Assembly (NCBI RefSeq): GCF_003369915.1 | Contig: NC_046677.1 | Coordinates: forward strand, 19,858,913 to 19,922,912 | Direction: 5' to 3' | Length of the DNA: 64,000 bases | Source: Drosophila miranda | Taxonomy: Eukaryota > Arthropoda > Insecta > Diptera > Drosophilidae | Part shown: positions 43,209 through 55,900 of the stretch, piece after piece | Position numbering within the stretch: position 1 is the stretch's first letter | How the letters are laid out: every line of letters starts with the position of its first letter | Made by a program: the position numbers and the translations under genes | The notes under the pieces: generated by a model | The model's database searches: none | Seen by the model: only the letters and a program-made list of their open reading frames with translations | Told to the model about the DNA's origin: nothing

Positions 43209-45146
43209 TTACAATCCACAATAACAGTAAGGAAACAGTTTGACCTCGCTAATGCAGTTGCTGTTGAAGTTGCTACTATCATCAATCCGAACGATTTCTC
43301 CAACCAGGGATAATACACCACGCGTCACCCGTAAAGTGGCCTCAAAGTAAGCATCGCCTGGAATCGTTTCGAAGCGCACAGTGATGTCCCTCATATCATG
43401 TTTCTTGGTCATATGAGGGGCCGATGAGTAGGCGCTAGACACGTTCTTGAGCTGGAGCTGTTCGCACATTAGATAGGTCTCTAGCAGCTGATTCATCGAA
43501 AGGACAGCTGTTTGGGCGGCAAGCTGCACTTCTCGAGCGTCCAATGGCAGAGGAGTCAGCTCTTGGCACAGACAATATGCAACAGGGATGTTGGAGGTGT
43601 TGCAAGTGCGCCACGAAGGCACTGGCAGGAAGAGGCTGACGCCACGCGGTGTTTCAGAGCCGAGCAGCTTCCACAGCAACATTGACTTCTGTTTGAGACG
43701 ATTCTCCTGCAATGAATCCAGATGGAGAAGGTCCCGCATGGTCTCGTGCATATCATATGTTGTGATCAGGCTGTGACTATTGCTCTCCAGGTTCTTGATT
43801 GCCAGCGGATAGCGTTCCTTCATCCACTTGGGGTAGAGGGTGAACAGCATGGGTTGATTATCCTCCAGCATACCCTGAAAGGTTTTCCGGAACGAGCCCC
43901 AACTCGAGCCGTGATCAGACATGAAGAATATGAAGGTGTTGTTGGTGATTCCCGTATCATCGAGACGCCTCAGTAGTCGCACAAAACGCTGATCGACCAC
44001 CGAAGGGAAATTTAAATGGTCATGAAAGCCCTGTCCCCACCAAAATAAAGAAAAGAATGGATGCCTTTGCATATGGGGCAGCAAATTCTCCACCATTTCC
44101 AACAATATATCAGTGATTGTGCGGCCCGCTGAGCACCAAGCAATGGAATCTTGGCTAAAAGTCCTTATCATGGAATTCAAGACTGGACGTAGATAGTGAT
44201 CGGTTGGTTTTGAGTCAAATCCAGGTTTTAAGAAGTTAAACAGACTGTTTTCCGGATAATCCTCACCAAAGCTGGTATTATAGCCGGCCTGTTTAAAGTC
44301 TTTCCAAATTACAGGACAGTCGTCCATGCGCTGAATCTTCTTCCAATACTTCTCGTTCTCCTCTTCACTCTTCCCCGTCAACATGGCAATCAGGTTCGGA
44401 AAGGTATTCAGGCCAACCTTGTTGTAGCCCCAGAACTCGACGTGAGACATTTGATGACGGAGGTAGTTGGCTGTGCGCGGCATTTGACGCAGAAAGTTCA
44501 GATGGGACACACTATCCAATCCCAGAATCATTACAGAAATGAGGGGCTCCGAGGTAGACTCTGCCGGTTCCGTTTTATTCCCTTGGTCCCATTTCTTCAA
44601 GCTTCTTGATTGTTCGAGTAACTCCCGCGGTGGTGGCTGGATGACGAAATGAGCATCTTCATGCAGTAATCTCGTAGAATTGTAGCAAAACACACGCAGG
44701 TACATAGACGGTTCCAGCTTCCAGCGATATGGGGGTACCAAATTAAATGTAACCGTTCTGTAGTGTTCCAATTGCCAGTCACTCTTTCCGTCAAACCGAT
44801 CATACTCGCATTGTATTTTGGTTTGATTATCTAGGTTATGTTCAATCAGTATCTGATCAATGTCGCGAATTAACTTCAGATACCAGCTTCCTTTGATGAG
44901 TTTCGTTCCAAACCATGTTGCATCGATGCACTTGTATTCACCAGGTGGCTTTTTTATGTATCCCTCTATCTCAGGGCTCGTCACATCCAGGGCAATCATT
45001 TTGCAGCCCTCGTTGTTCACAAAGAATGCATTGTTAATTTTGGGGCCCGTGTCCATGTCCTTACACACGTATACGTACAGAGCCAGACACGAGAGGATCA
45101 CACAAAGCCCAATTTTGCGGAAAGTTATCTCATTTAGCCGTAACAT
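43209..45146 (-). CDS. DUF229 family type II membrane protein, copy 3 (intact)
   Basis: An intronless ORF of 645 residues from the ATG at 45146 (MLRLNEITF). The frame is open for 16 more codons upstream, but only from a non-ATG codon, so 45146 is preferred and aligns with copy 2. The signal-anchor is FRKIGLCVILSCLALYVYV. Fold motifs are ILGLDSVSHLNFLRQMP, NTFPNLIAMLTG and MSDHGSSWG, and the C-terminus is Cys-rich, ending FPYCYCGL. It differs from copy 1 in the segment around the second third (SQDSIAWCSAGRTITD, FWWGQGFHDHLNFPSV). It is a predicted lumenal or extracellular enzyme of the alkaline-phosphatase superfamily with unknown substrate. It is the likely closest parent of copy 2's two ends. 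Confidence 0.85.
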   Translation of the reverse strand: MLRLNEITFRKIGLCVILSCLALYVYVCKDMDTGPKINNAFFVNNEGCKMIALDVTSPEIEGYIKKPPGEYKCIDATWFGTKLIKGSWYLKLIRDIDQILIEHNLDNQTKIQCEYDRFDGKSDWQLEHYRTVTFNLVPPYRWKLEPSMYLRVFCYNSTRLLHEDAHFVIQPPPRELLEQSRSLKKWDQGNKTEPAESTSEPLISVMILGLDSVSHLNFLRQMPRTANYLRHQMSHVEFWGYNKVGLNTFPNLIAMLTGKSEEENEKYWKKIQRMDDCPVIWKDFKQAGYNTSFGEDYPENSLFNFLKPGFDSKPTDHYLRPVLNSMIRTFSQDSIAWCSAGRTITDILLEMVENLLPHMQRHPFFSLFWWGQGFHDHLNFPSVVDQRFVRLLRRLDDTGITNNTFIFFMSDHGSSWGSFRKTFQGMLEDNQPMLFTLYPKWMKERYPLAIKNLESNSHSLITTYDMHETMRDLLHLDSLQENRLKQKSMLLWKLLGSETPRGVSLFLPVPSWRTCNTSNIPVAYCLCQELTPLPLDAREVQLAAQTAVLSMNQLLETYLMCEQLQLKNVSSAYSSAPHMTKKHDMRDITVRFETIPGDAYFEATLRVTRGVLSLVGEIVRIDDSSNFNSNCISEVKLFPYCYCGL

Positions 45147-45230
45147 TTTAAACGTAAAATTTAAGTATTCACAGCACTCACAAAGTGCCGACAATATCAG
45201 AGTTAGCTGGGTTTCGGCTTCGCCTCACTG

Positions 45231-48200
45231 CAAAGCAACCTCAAACAGAGAACTTCCCATGAGGCGCCACAATATTTGCCGTCAAATGAAATCCCAACAT
45301 CATCGAGGTGGCTAACCAGGTGCCAACAAGCGTTGCAGCAGTGTCTAAAGTCGCGAAAGAAATGCGACAGCTGCAAGTCATCAAGTCGGCAGCGCCAAGA
45401 GAATTCCCAGCAAAGTGTGGCAAGAGCTGCAGGAGGGGCACGTGCGGAAGAGAGACTGTTTCTACAGCAGTTCTGTCTCATATTTTTGTCATTTTCCCAG
45501 GCGCCATTTTGTTGGCTTGCAATTTAATTTCATATTTTATGCAGTCAAAATCCGCGTGGAGTATGCGACAAAAATGGCTATTCTCTTCTCCTGGTCCTCG
45601 GTATACGGTCTTGGCAAACTGCTGCAGTCTCGGTGGGCCAGTCAGGGAATTGCACTGTAATAAAGTCAGACCTGGTGGCGACATTCTCTACTTTCTATGG
45701 AGCCACAAAAAGGAGACGGAAGTGCTTAAGATGCAGGCTTTAAACGGTTTCTGCTGAGAGGAAGTTTTTAAGGTATAGAATAAATGTTATTGATTATATT
45801 GCATTCGCTAAGTATGACCTATTTCTAGTAATGTTTAGTTGCATCATTATAAACATTAAAGAATATAAGAACTGAAGTACATAAGGTGCTGCATTCTGAG
45901 CAAGAAAGCATCTAGAGCTCAAATCCCACCTCTCCCAACGGCTGGGCTTAACATAAGTTCCCATATTCTTCACTAGACCCGTCATAGACCACCTTTTTGT
46001 TGCCATCGCTAACTTATCTACCCACAAATTATGATAAACTTTTGCAAGATTTCCCCCCCCATTTAAGCGTATCTTTGGGTCATAACTTTTGATTTTACAC
46101 GTCAAACTTCCACCAATTAGTGGCCGCCACTGGAACAGGGTCTTTTAAAGTTTGCCGCGTGGATTGGCAAATGCCAGGGCTACCTGAAACTTTGAGCCCA
46201 CACTCTCCACCTCCAACAGGTAGGCAGGCGGAAGCTGGAACACAGCGGATATATCGATAGATACGGGTATAGATGGGTATGTACGGCTAGGTGGAGCAGG
46301 AGAAGGACATCGCTCGTCAGGCCGGCACAGGACTCAGTGCTGGACAAACTGCGATTCCGAACTAATGGCATAAGCCGCTTATGCACCATGTACTCGTCCT
46401 GGTAGTTTGCTCTTACTTTTAACCCACTCACTAGCAAAAACTTTTTTAGGATTAAAGCAGCTTTACCCAGCGCACACATAGAGAGACAGAGAGAGAAAGA
46501 GAGTGATTGAGGGACAGAAGGAAAGAGAGGCCGTGAAAGGCAATGAGTGGGTGTAGAGGCGAGAGAAAAAAGCAAACGCTTTATAGTTTCAATATTTGCC
46601 CTGTCCTGTTCGGGGGAAATCCCTTGGGCACATAGAGCAAACGTTGCACGGATTTATAAATGGACTCGCAAACATTTAGCCAAACTTTAAGAGCGACAGG
46701 GAAAGAATGAGAGAAGCAGAGAAAGAGAGAGAGAGAGACAGGCAAAGATATGGAGCGTTTTCTTTCCGTTTTAAAGGAGCAGAGCTTTATTGTTTTTGGC
46801 CAATTAGTTCTTGGGCTCTAACCCGTCCCGGCAATTCTCTTCAATCTCTCCCCAAGGTGTCCTTAGCCGCCCCAAAATGTTTATACTCTCTCTGGCAGGG
46901 TATAAGGAAGATTGTCAAGGCACAGCAGGCAGTAATTGTGTTTCTATAAGGTAAGTAGTTTGTGCAAGTTTCCGCTTTGGCCGGCAGTAAAGTCTGACGA
47001 AGAATGTCCATGCATATCCAACATCCATATCCAACTACAAGTAGCTGTCATCGTATAACTCGTTCAGTATATCCTAACGATTTCAACGGAATAATTTAGA
47101 GGGTGTTTCAAGCTTCGCTGATATCCAACACTTACATTCCGGGTCTCTCTCTTCTTGGGTGTAAAGCTGAGCGACTGAAGATACGGATAGCTGGCGAAAA
47201 AATCCCATTCTGAGTGCTTAAGTTGCTGCTAAAATGATTTATGTGGCAAGTTTATTTATTGCACCTCAATGAATTCAAATTCAAATGTTTCGCAAATGTG
47301 GCAGGATAGAGAGTCCCGAGAATATGCCCCGAACAGACAAACATCCGGCTGGAAAAAAACGGATAATCGAATTGGAGAGCGGAAAATAGGAAAGAATTGG
47401 CAACATAACGAGATGCATTCAAAGCTTCAATTGTTCAAATTTGGGCGAGGAAAATTATATGAATGAATACATAGTATACATATATATATGTATATGTATA
47501 TTTATATGAATTATGTTATTTATGGCGAAGGGTTTGATCGAAAAAAATGGTATATATTGATTGGGTATAAAAGGATACATTTTGTTCATTCGATTGGAAA
47601 CATTTCTGCTTCTTTTCCTCTTTTTATACAGATTGCAATTGATGAGATTCAAATTATCCAAGAGGAAATAAACGAATTAAATTGTTAACCAGCAAGGAGG
47701 GCAATTGTTTGGGGTGGAAAATACAGACCTAATGAATATCTAAAGCAACCTTTTTAGCCACTTGTCATTTTGCAGGAACATCACCTCTTTATCATATGCT
47801 CTTTTTAACCAAATTAAATGATTATCTGCAATATCCTGACCACACACGCACATACACACAAAAGCCAAGTACTTGCCAGAAATGAGCAAATTATTTGCAT
47901 CAGTTATTAGAGAACCACACAAAGAAGCAACAAACAGCAGAAGGATAACTGACACACGACACTGCCGGACAAGGACAATTACGGCTTCCAAGCCAAGTGG
48001 AGCGTCAGCCGCAGTCACAGGATGAGCCGGAGGAGCAGACAAGTAGTTGGTGGATGACCACAGGAACCACAGTGAGACCATGATGATGATGATGGTACTC
48101 TGGGCAGGACTCCAGCCAGGACTTCTGGCAGTGAGCAGGTCAAGTGAGATGGACAAAGAGAGACAGGCTGATGGAGACAATATGATATACAGAAATAAGT

Positions 48201-49615
48201 ACAGGATGAGAGTTGCACAATGAGAGTGATGGAGGATGTTGTTCAGAGACAACCACAGATATCAATGAGGCAGCTAATTGTTCAGATAATCTATTTGGAT
48301 GATCAAAGCATATTCCAGTTTTCGTCCTCCCATGAGTTCAATTTCTCAAAGCCTCAAAGCCTCGATATTTCCTTTTCACCTCTCCCATGGTTTTTTATTA
48401 TTCTGTGGCCAACACAATTCCAGGCAATTCCAAACAATAAGTTGCCATTTTACTGCCGAATGCTTAACCTTGTCCCCAATCAAAAAGGGAACAGTCAACT
48501 CCTGCAGTGTTCCCGCCCCATGCTCCCCCAGATGTTGCCCAAGATTATTTTCATTTTCACCATTTTCCTGCTTCCCTTTGTTCGGTTGCCTAGAAAAGGA
48601 GAATGGCTGAGGAGGAAGAGGAGGAGGCTTCGTGGGCAGGAGCCTAATCAGATATTTACGCCACAGGCGGCGGCTTCAAGTCGGAAATATATCCTGCGGC
48701 ACAGGTTCGCCTCCTCGAAAACACCATCCACAGTCCGCACAGTCCGTACAGTCCCCGTATCACATTTGAGCTTTGGGCTTTCGACTCTCGCTGGGCGTTA
48801 AAATAAATGAGAAGCATTTAGGGCCAAATCCCCATGGCAGACCAACATCCGAGTCCAAATCCGAATCAATATGCCTGGCCACATCATGTGAGCGCTCTGT
48901 GTTTTCGGGGGCATCATGGGAAATCTGCCACTCCCACTCGGCTCCCCGTCCGTCCAACGAGCTCCACTTAATTGGAAGCATTTGTCAAAAATTTCATTGC
49001 AAAGTTCGGAGTTTCTGCATAAATTTCTGAGCCGTGGCATAAATCCCTAATGTCCAGATACAAACACATCTGCATTGGAACGTGTCCAAGTAGGAGAGGC
49101 CGAGGAATCGGGTCACAGTTTCCACTTTCTCTTGTGCAGGCGGAGCACTCATTGTATGTTCCTCCTTTGATGCATGTGTGTGGATAAGGAAAAGAAGGAA
49201 AGAGGGAAGGAAAGAAAAGTTTGTGGAGCACATTTCACTTGACCTGGTTGGGTGGTTCCGATTGGGAGAGCGCTGTGATGGAAACTGTTCGAGCCTGTGC
49301 TGTAACTGTAGTCACAATTATTATAATAGGTGAGGTGTTGGGAGGTATGGGAGAGGAGAGCCAGCGGTATATTCCAGGTCAGGCTCGTTGGCTACGGGAT
49401 AGCTGTGAGCCATTTGGATAGCTATTTGCCTCTCATGCTAGTTGAATCTTCATAAGAAACATCTGATCCACCGAACTAATTTCGATATTTTGATGACACG
49501 CCTTAGATTTTTTCCGATAGACATATACTGTCGATCGGACTTTTCAAACAATCAAGAGGCCCTGATTTTGTTCGCAAAGTCAAATTACAAAACTACATTA
49601 AAAGTCGAAGTAAAT
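45231..49615. other. Intergenic DNA without recognised genes
   Basis: Several ORFs of 60-190 codons exist but lack ATG starts, domains or coding-like composition. GA tracts lie at about 46480-46502 and 46710-46739, and a ta/ca dinucleotide block near 47475-47500. Confidence 0.55.
46710..46739. repeat. GAGA microsatellite
   Basis: (ga)n tract with GAGAG matches. A second shorter one lies at about 46480-46502. Confidence 0.6.
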
Positions 49616-49987
49616 ATGAACTCTCAACCCGAAGGAAACATATCTGGATCCACCCAACAAGATGCCCATTGCAATCCACCACAAGGTATGTGTAAATCGA
49701 AGTGCGTGTCTCCATTTGGTAATTTTATATAACTTGCAGCGGCTGGTGGAGAAGTAGCATCAGCCGCAACACAAGATGAAGCTGAGACAGATGGATCCAG
49801 TGCGACCATAGATCCCGATCCGGATGTGCAGCAGGGTCCAGAAGGGACCCACAGACAGAGATATCGATATACCCAAAGCCAGTTGCGTGAGATTGGCCAA
49901 CGGATTGGGCGTCAGATTGAGCGTCAGATTCGACGTCGACTTCTCTCGTCTCCACAATATGACTTTACGATGCGTTTCTGGTACTAA
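49616..49987 (+). CDS. Small two-exon gene, unrecognised 105-residue protein
   Basis: Exon 1 is 49616-49685 and exon 2 is 49740-49987. The 54-bp intron has gtatgt and ttgcag ends and joins in phase to one open frame. The N-terminal half is acidic and polar (MNSQPEGNISGSTQQDAHC, then Ala/Asp/Glu/Gln-rich). The C-terminal 40 residues are Arg/Gln/Ile-rich with a probable helix (YTQSQLREIGQRIGRQIERQ, residues 67-86, then IRRRLL), ending YDFTMRFWY. Y67-L72 resembles the start of the eIF4E-binding YxxxxL motif seen in Cup/4E-T, but the following residue is Arg instead of hydrophobic. An upstream in-frame ATG (49493) would add 41 residues; the ATG at 49616 has A at -3. Codon use in exon 2 looks coding. 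I do not recognise a family. Confidence 0.65.
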
Positions 49988-52900
49988 ATGACGGTGATGT
50001 GTGGACTGTGGCGGCGACAATTACACCTAAACATCTCTTGAAAAACTTATTTACAAATTGTTATTAAATTCATACTGTTCAAACATTTCTATATCGTGTT
50101 CCTTATGCTTTGAATGAATGAATGCTTATTGGCGCTGTTAAAGCGCACTAAAAGCGGCGAATAACGAAGAAGAATAAAGGAGAAGAAAGAGAGCTGCAAT
50201 CTCTATTTCATCCATTTTCGTTGCATTCTCAAAGACTCGAATGTTAATTAATTTGCATCCCTATCTGCTCTCTCATCCTGGTGGTCCTTCTTTGACTTTG
50301 TTTTTTTGGTTTTATTTCCTTAATTGTTTTCTTGCTCCAATTTTGTTTATTCTTCTTGCCAATGGACAACGTTTCCACATTGTTTGCTCTCAGCCACTGA
50401 TTAAACCTTTAAAAATGCACCAAAAGATGAACAATCGAGATGATTTAGCTACGGAAAGGCACTCTTTCTCCCTCAGCTCCGACTTTTATCGGTAATAATA
50501 GGAAGGAGCGTCCGTCGGAAGGAAGGCTGAGAGCAGATTTTGGTTTATATTCCGACACAAATTTTAAATACGCCCGGAGACGCCCGGAGACGCAGTCGTA
50601 AACTTTCGAAAGACAAATCATAAAACGGAGGCTAACAAAAATTTCATCTGGCAATGTGCCGCAGGAAGAAGGGAGAATCACTTCCCAGAAAAATGTTATG
50701 TAATATGTGAGTACGGGTATTACTGAAGAGGCAGATAGGAGAATCCGATGGAGGAATTGTGCCACTGAGTGTTGGGATTGCTAATTGGACAGAACTCAAA
50801 GATTTAATGCGACCCTCTCCAGTATGCCTTCTCCCAATAAGTGGTCAACCTTTCGCCTTTCTTTCTCCAGTCATTAATCAATTCCCATCCCCCCTCGGAC
50901 CACTCACATTTGTCACGCCCAAAAAGTTATATCGGTAAAGAAGGAAATCTTGATATATTACAAAGGAGAAGTTCCCCTTGATTTTTCTTTAATTACAGCG
51001 CAAAGTCGCCTCGCATCGGACATGAGTTGCTTTCCCGCTGAGCGGGGAGCTCGACAGGGGCAGAAATTTAATAAAAATGTCAGAAGTGAGACGAAGGGAG
51101 AAGACATGGCCACCCGCGATAATTATGAAATTGAAGTAATTTTTTCAGCTGTCACCGTGGGATGTTTTCCTGCTAAGGGACTCTAGCGGAGAACCGACCA
51201 ACCGACAGCTTTAAGGGTGATGGATCCGAGTGAGTGATTTGCATGATGATGCTTCACATGCTGCTCTTCTCTCCTGCAGCATCCACATGAATAAATTCCA
51301 ATGGACAATTTCGGATAAACTTTCAGGCGTGTGGAAGGCAAATGGGAGGAGGAGGAAGGATGTGGGCTTACACGTGCTGCCAATGTCATTCCGGCAACAT
51401 TTTGACAATTTGTGGTAAACAAATAGGAAAGTCAGGAGGAAGGATGGAAGGGTGGGATGTCCTTTTGCTGAATTATTCATAAATACGCAACGCATTTGCC
51501 GTCTTGTTCTGGGCTCTGTGGAAAATCTTCCCCAACAGTCTATGACAGGCGAAAGAAAATGCGAGCACAGACTTGTCGAAGAAGAATGCTTCGAAGGTGA
51601 GGCTGACACTGAATCTCTGTGGGAATCCGTTTGGAAGACATCTCCACGAATATTCGCCGAGACTTCTGGCTATGCAAATCAGTTGAATGTGAAATGAGTT
51701 GGCCTTTTCTGTCAATATCCATCGATATAAAATATGATACAATCGATGTAAGTGATATGGATTGGATCTCTCACTCTGATTGGATAGGATTGATAAAATT
51801 TCTGTGCAGCAATTTCACTGTTTCAATCATTTCTGGAATGCATATTTCTTAATTAAATTTTAGTCAATTTGTGGCACTCGACAGCGTCCGACTCCAGACC
51901 CGCATTATAGTTCCTTTCCCACTCTCCAACCCTCTGCCAACTGTTTGCGAAACCAACAAACCAATCCCCATCCTGGATCCCACTTTCTCCTTGGATCTCT
52001 TCCCCTGTTTCACATCCGTTTTATGGTTTTGCACTTAGCAATTAACGAGTTTACTTTTTTAGTGCTGCTCCCAGAACCCGCATGAAGTGGACATTTCCTC
52101 CTCTTCCATCCTCATCCTCATCCACATCCCATCCCCGTCTCTCCACCACACCATCAGCTGCTGCTTCACCTCTCTTTCCCTCTCTGCCAGGAACATCTCC
52201 CAGTTGGCTCGTTGCTCTCAATTAGAGTGTCACTTCCGTTTGGAATTTAGCTCGCTGCTGGACAAATTTACCTATGTGCAGGTGCCACCACTTGCTCCAC
52301 CTGTATCTCCTGCACCACCTTCTCCTCTCCCTCTCTTTCTCTTGGTTTCCCTCTCAGCTGCCATAAAACAGATCTCGGACACGAACTGCATTGCGGTGTT
52401 TGCCTCTTTGGGGGATGTCCCACGAGGATGTGGATGGGGATGGAGATGTGGATTTTGAGGGACTCCAACTTGGAATCCTCTTTGGCATTTTACTGAGGAA
52501 TTATCACAGTTCAGGGAAGGATTTAGTGTGTGGTTTCCATCAAGTTCAAGGTCCAAGGAAGGGCGATCCCTTTGCACGCCTTCTTCCCTTCCCTTTGAGA
52601 ACTTTGTCCAGTTGGAATTCCCTTTTCAATTGCATTAAATTCTGCTCGCGAATAAAGAAAACTTTTCACTGTTTTCTCCAGAGGTCTCCTGGGTACAAAT
52701 GAATGCACATTACTCTTAGGAGAGTTTCTTCTTTTCTCAGATTTCTCTCTCCTGTCCTTCCACTTTTGAGTTGCTTTCTTTTTCCGTTGTGCAGAAGGTG
52801 GTGCAAGAGAGAGGGCGATGGCGATGGGCCCAAAGTGCAACGGAAATTATTTCTAAATATAAATTGCACGGCGATAGCAAATGGGAAAATGTCAAAGAAA

Positions 52901-55900
52901 ATTTAAGAAGTGGAAAGCAGACGATGATAGGGAAGGTGATGAGAAGTCAGGAAATACCGAATCGGACTCTGATTGAATTGGCGTCAAGGAATCGAACGAC
53001 ATGGCCCTGGCAGGAGAGAGGCAGGCAGCGTAAGAGAAACGAGAGCAAATTCTGCGAAATGCATGTGGATTCCAGAGGCATGTTTCTCCTTCCACTTCCG
53101 GCTAGAGTTGCAAACACATGTCGGCCTTCACCTTCCCATTTAATTTGTTTTGCGGCTTTTCTTGGACCTGGCTGCCTTTAGTTCCTCCTCGTCCCTCTGT
53201 GAGGTTTCTCCCTGGGAAGTTCCCATTAATTATAGGAAAAGTGCTTGGCAAAACATTTTCACATTATTAAAAATTATTTATGTGGGCGGACCTCAAGGAT
53301 AGCAGGAAGCCAAGGATACAACTCAAATAGAATTAATGTCTGTCTTCAGCTTCCTGACTCCCCGCCCCTCTGGTACTTCTGATAAAGGAAAGAGGAGGAG
53401 GAGAAGAAACTTTGGGTGGAAATATTTCTGCAGAGTACTACAAGGATCTTAAAGATCGTTCCATTCAAATTTACATAATTCGTTGCCAGTTTTGGGGCCA
53501 ACATTTAACGAGCCCCACAATTTGTCAGCGGCCAGCGGACAAGGCATTCCACTGTCCTCGAATTATTCATGGGAAAAGGAGGGGGACAGCGGGGAGACAG
53601 GTGGAACAGGTGTGAATGTGATGGAAAGGGAAAGGCACTCTGTCTGCGGCAGCTTAAGAACAATCAACTTTTGGGTCTATGAATTTGTAATTGGAAAGCA
53701 GACAAAAGATAAATGTCTGGGAGCAGAGAACAATCCTTCAAGGAATGAGGATGGCTATGGGTGGAAGTGTAGGGGGTATTTAAGGGTATATTCTTTGGAT
53801 AAATAAAGCATTTTAGGCAAAAAATGGTATGGAATGGTAAAAGCTGCTGGCTCTATTATTGTCAACTTTGATATAAGAGACTCGTATGTATAGGAACCTA
53901 TTCTTGTGTACTACCTTTGATATATCTATGAATGTTGAATACCTAAAGGATAATATATTCATCAAGTGTAATTTCTATGACAATACTTGTGCCCACTCCT
54001 CTATCTCTTCGTTGTGTAGTTTCCACCATCCCAAGATTATTCAGCTCCATGGCATGAGTAAACCAAGTGTAAATTCTAAACAATCAAAAAGCGATTTACG
54101 GCCAATTAGAAACGACATTTAACCAAGCCAAAAACCCAAATGGGGATTCGAATGGAAAGAAGGAGGGTGCGGTGTGTACCGAAATGCGAAAACAATTTCC
54201 GAATTAATTGGGAAATACCAACAACCAACCGTCGGATGGAGGAAGTCCGCATTTCATTTGCGGCCATCGTTAAATAATTGAGACCTGCTGCAGTTACCGC
54301 CAAAGTGGGAAATGTGTGTCCACCCCCTCATGATATATTCCGGGGATACCGACCTAGTCAGAGCTATTTAATCACCAAATGATATGGGCAAACAAGGCAG
54401 GCGGACGATATGGATACAAAAAGGGGCGTGGCTGCATTGACGTTCAATGAAAATTGTCAGAGGAAAGTGGGATGAAGGAGATCTATGACAAGGAGCTTCG
54501 ATTGCCGCAGGACTTTCAAATTTTTATCAATTTCGTTGCCGCTGCTTGGATCTCGTTTTTGGCAACTTTTCACATCGGTTTTCCGCGCGCTTTTCCAATG
54601 CGATTCAGACAATATTCTGTTACAATTGTCGCTGTTTCTCAGCCTTGTCTCTCTTTGCCGCGGGGCCTTTTGTTTGGTTCACGCTGGTATCGATTATTTC
54701 ATTCGATAATATAATTGAACAGGGAAATGGGAACGATTGAAAAGCATTTATTTCGTCTCTTTCGGTATTCTCGATGCTCTGGACCGCTGAGTAATTGTCT
54801 TCAAGCATTCGGCAGTTCAATCCACGCATTTCTCGGCATTCCACAGACAACCTCCACGTCATCATCATCATCCTCATCCTCATCGATGAGGTCGCACGTG
54901 ACCCAATGCCACATGGATCCCCTCGTTTACCCTCTCTATCCCTCGAATCGGAAACAAAAGACCCGGAAAATGTCAACAAACAGAAGCGAAGAAATCGAGA
55001 AAAGAGTGTGGAAAAAGTCTCTGGAGAAGTGGAAGGGAGAGGCTCCTCAGTCGATTCGCCAAGTGAATATTTTGTGTCGCTTTGTATTTTGCATGCGTAT
55101 GCCACAATCCCCAATCCCACTGTCAATATGTTCACAAGAGAAAGATAAAGAGAAAGAGAGAGGGAGAAAGAGGGAAAGAGGGAGTGCGAGAACCACATGG
55201 AAGCCTTGTTCCTCACGTAGGCGTAAAACATTTTTGGCTCGACAACATCCTAGCGGAGCGACGCGTAAAGCGAAGGACAAGCAGAAACTACAAATTTTGC
55301 ATGAAGGATGCCAAACCGTGCCCTGCTCCGCCCTGCCATTCCTCCCCTCTCTAACAATGCCTGCCCCACATACTCAATAGGGATAGGCGCTTTCAGGTCC
55401 TGATGCGACTTTATTATTGCCAATTCTTCCCTCAGGGAGAGAGTCATGAAAATACAGAAGGAGAATTCAGATGCACGCGACATTTCAACGAAATTAAAAG
55501 AAGGTCAAATGCTCAGAATGTCTTTCAACCAGAACAGTGGGGTGGAGCAGGCTGTAGGGGGACGAGCCACTGAGGTTGCCAATTTAATTCGTTTCTGAAT
55601 TCCGAATTCAGTTTCTTGGCCTTCGGCCAAAATAATTTACAAGATTACGGGGAAACAGCAGCAGCAGCAGCACAAGGAGATGAGTAACGAGACCGATGGG
55701 AGGGAGAAAATATGGGCAGAGGAAAGAGGAAGAGCGAGTGTGGAGGGAGTAAATATGAAATTAATATGGGAAATGAAAACATTCATGGGAAACTCGCATG
55801 CAAATCGGAATGAGAAGTCGGCTGAATTATAAATTCGAACCGGAAGTAAGGAAGGAACGCAGTCAAAGTAAATTCAGAGACAGATTTATACTCTTAAAAG

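Noticed and set aside
45308..45757. 149-codon + ORF upstream of DUF229 copy 3
   Set aside because: It starts at GTG, changes character halfway and matches no family I know; probably promoter-side intergenic DNA.
47030..47115. Sequence resembling dispersed repeat debris (tataactcgttcagtatatc)
   Set aside because: Suggestive of an old transposon fragment, but too short and without ends to call from the window alone.
47269..47466. 65-codon polar ORF with ATG
   Set aside because: Plausible length for a microprotein but no structural pattern or processing signals to support it.
47740..48252. 170-codon minus ORF with hydrophobic stretches
   Set aside because: The hydrophobicity comes from pyrimidine-rich DNA; no recognisable transporter or receptor pattern.
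48220..48801. 193-codon + strand ORF
   Set aside because: No domain, irregular composition, and no consistent start context.
54715..55380. 221-codon + strand ORF
   Set aside because: It opens from TTG, is driven by tca and ga repeats, overlaps a 203-codon ORF on the other strand and has no domain.
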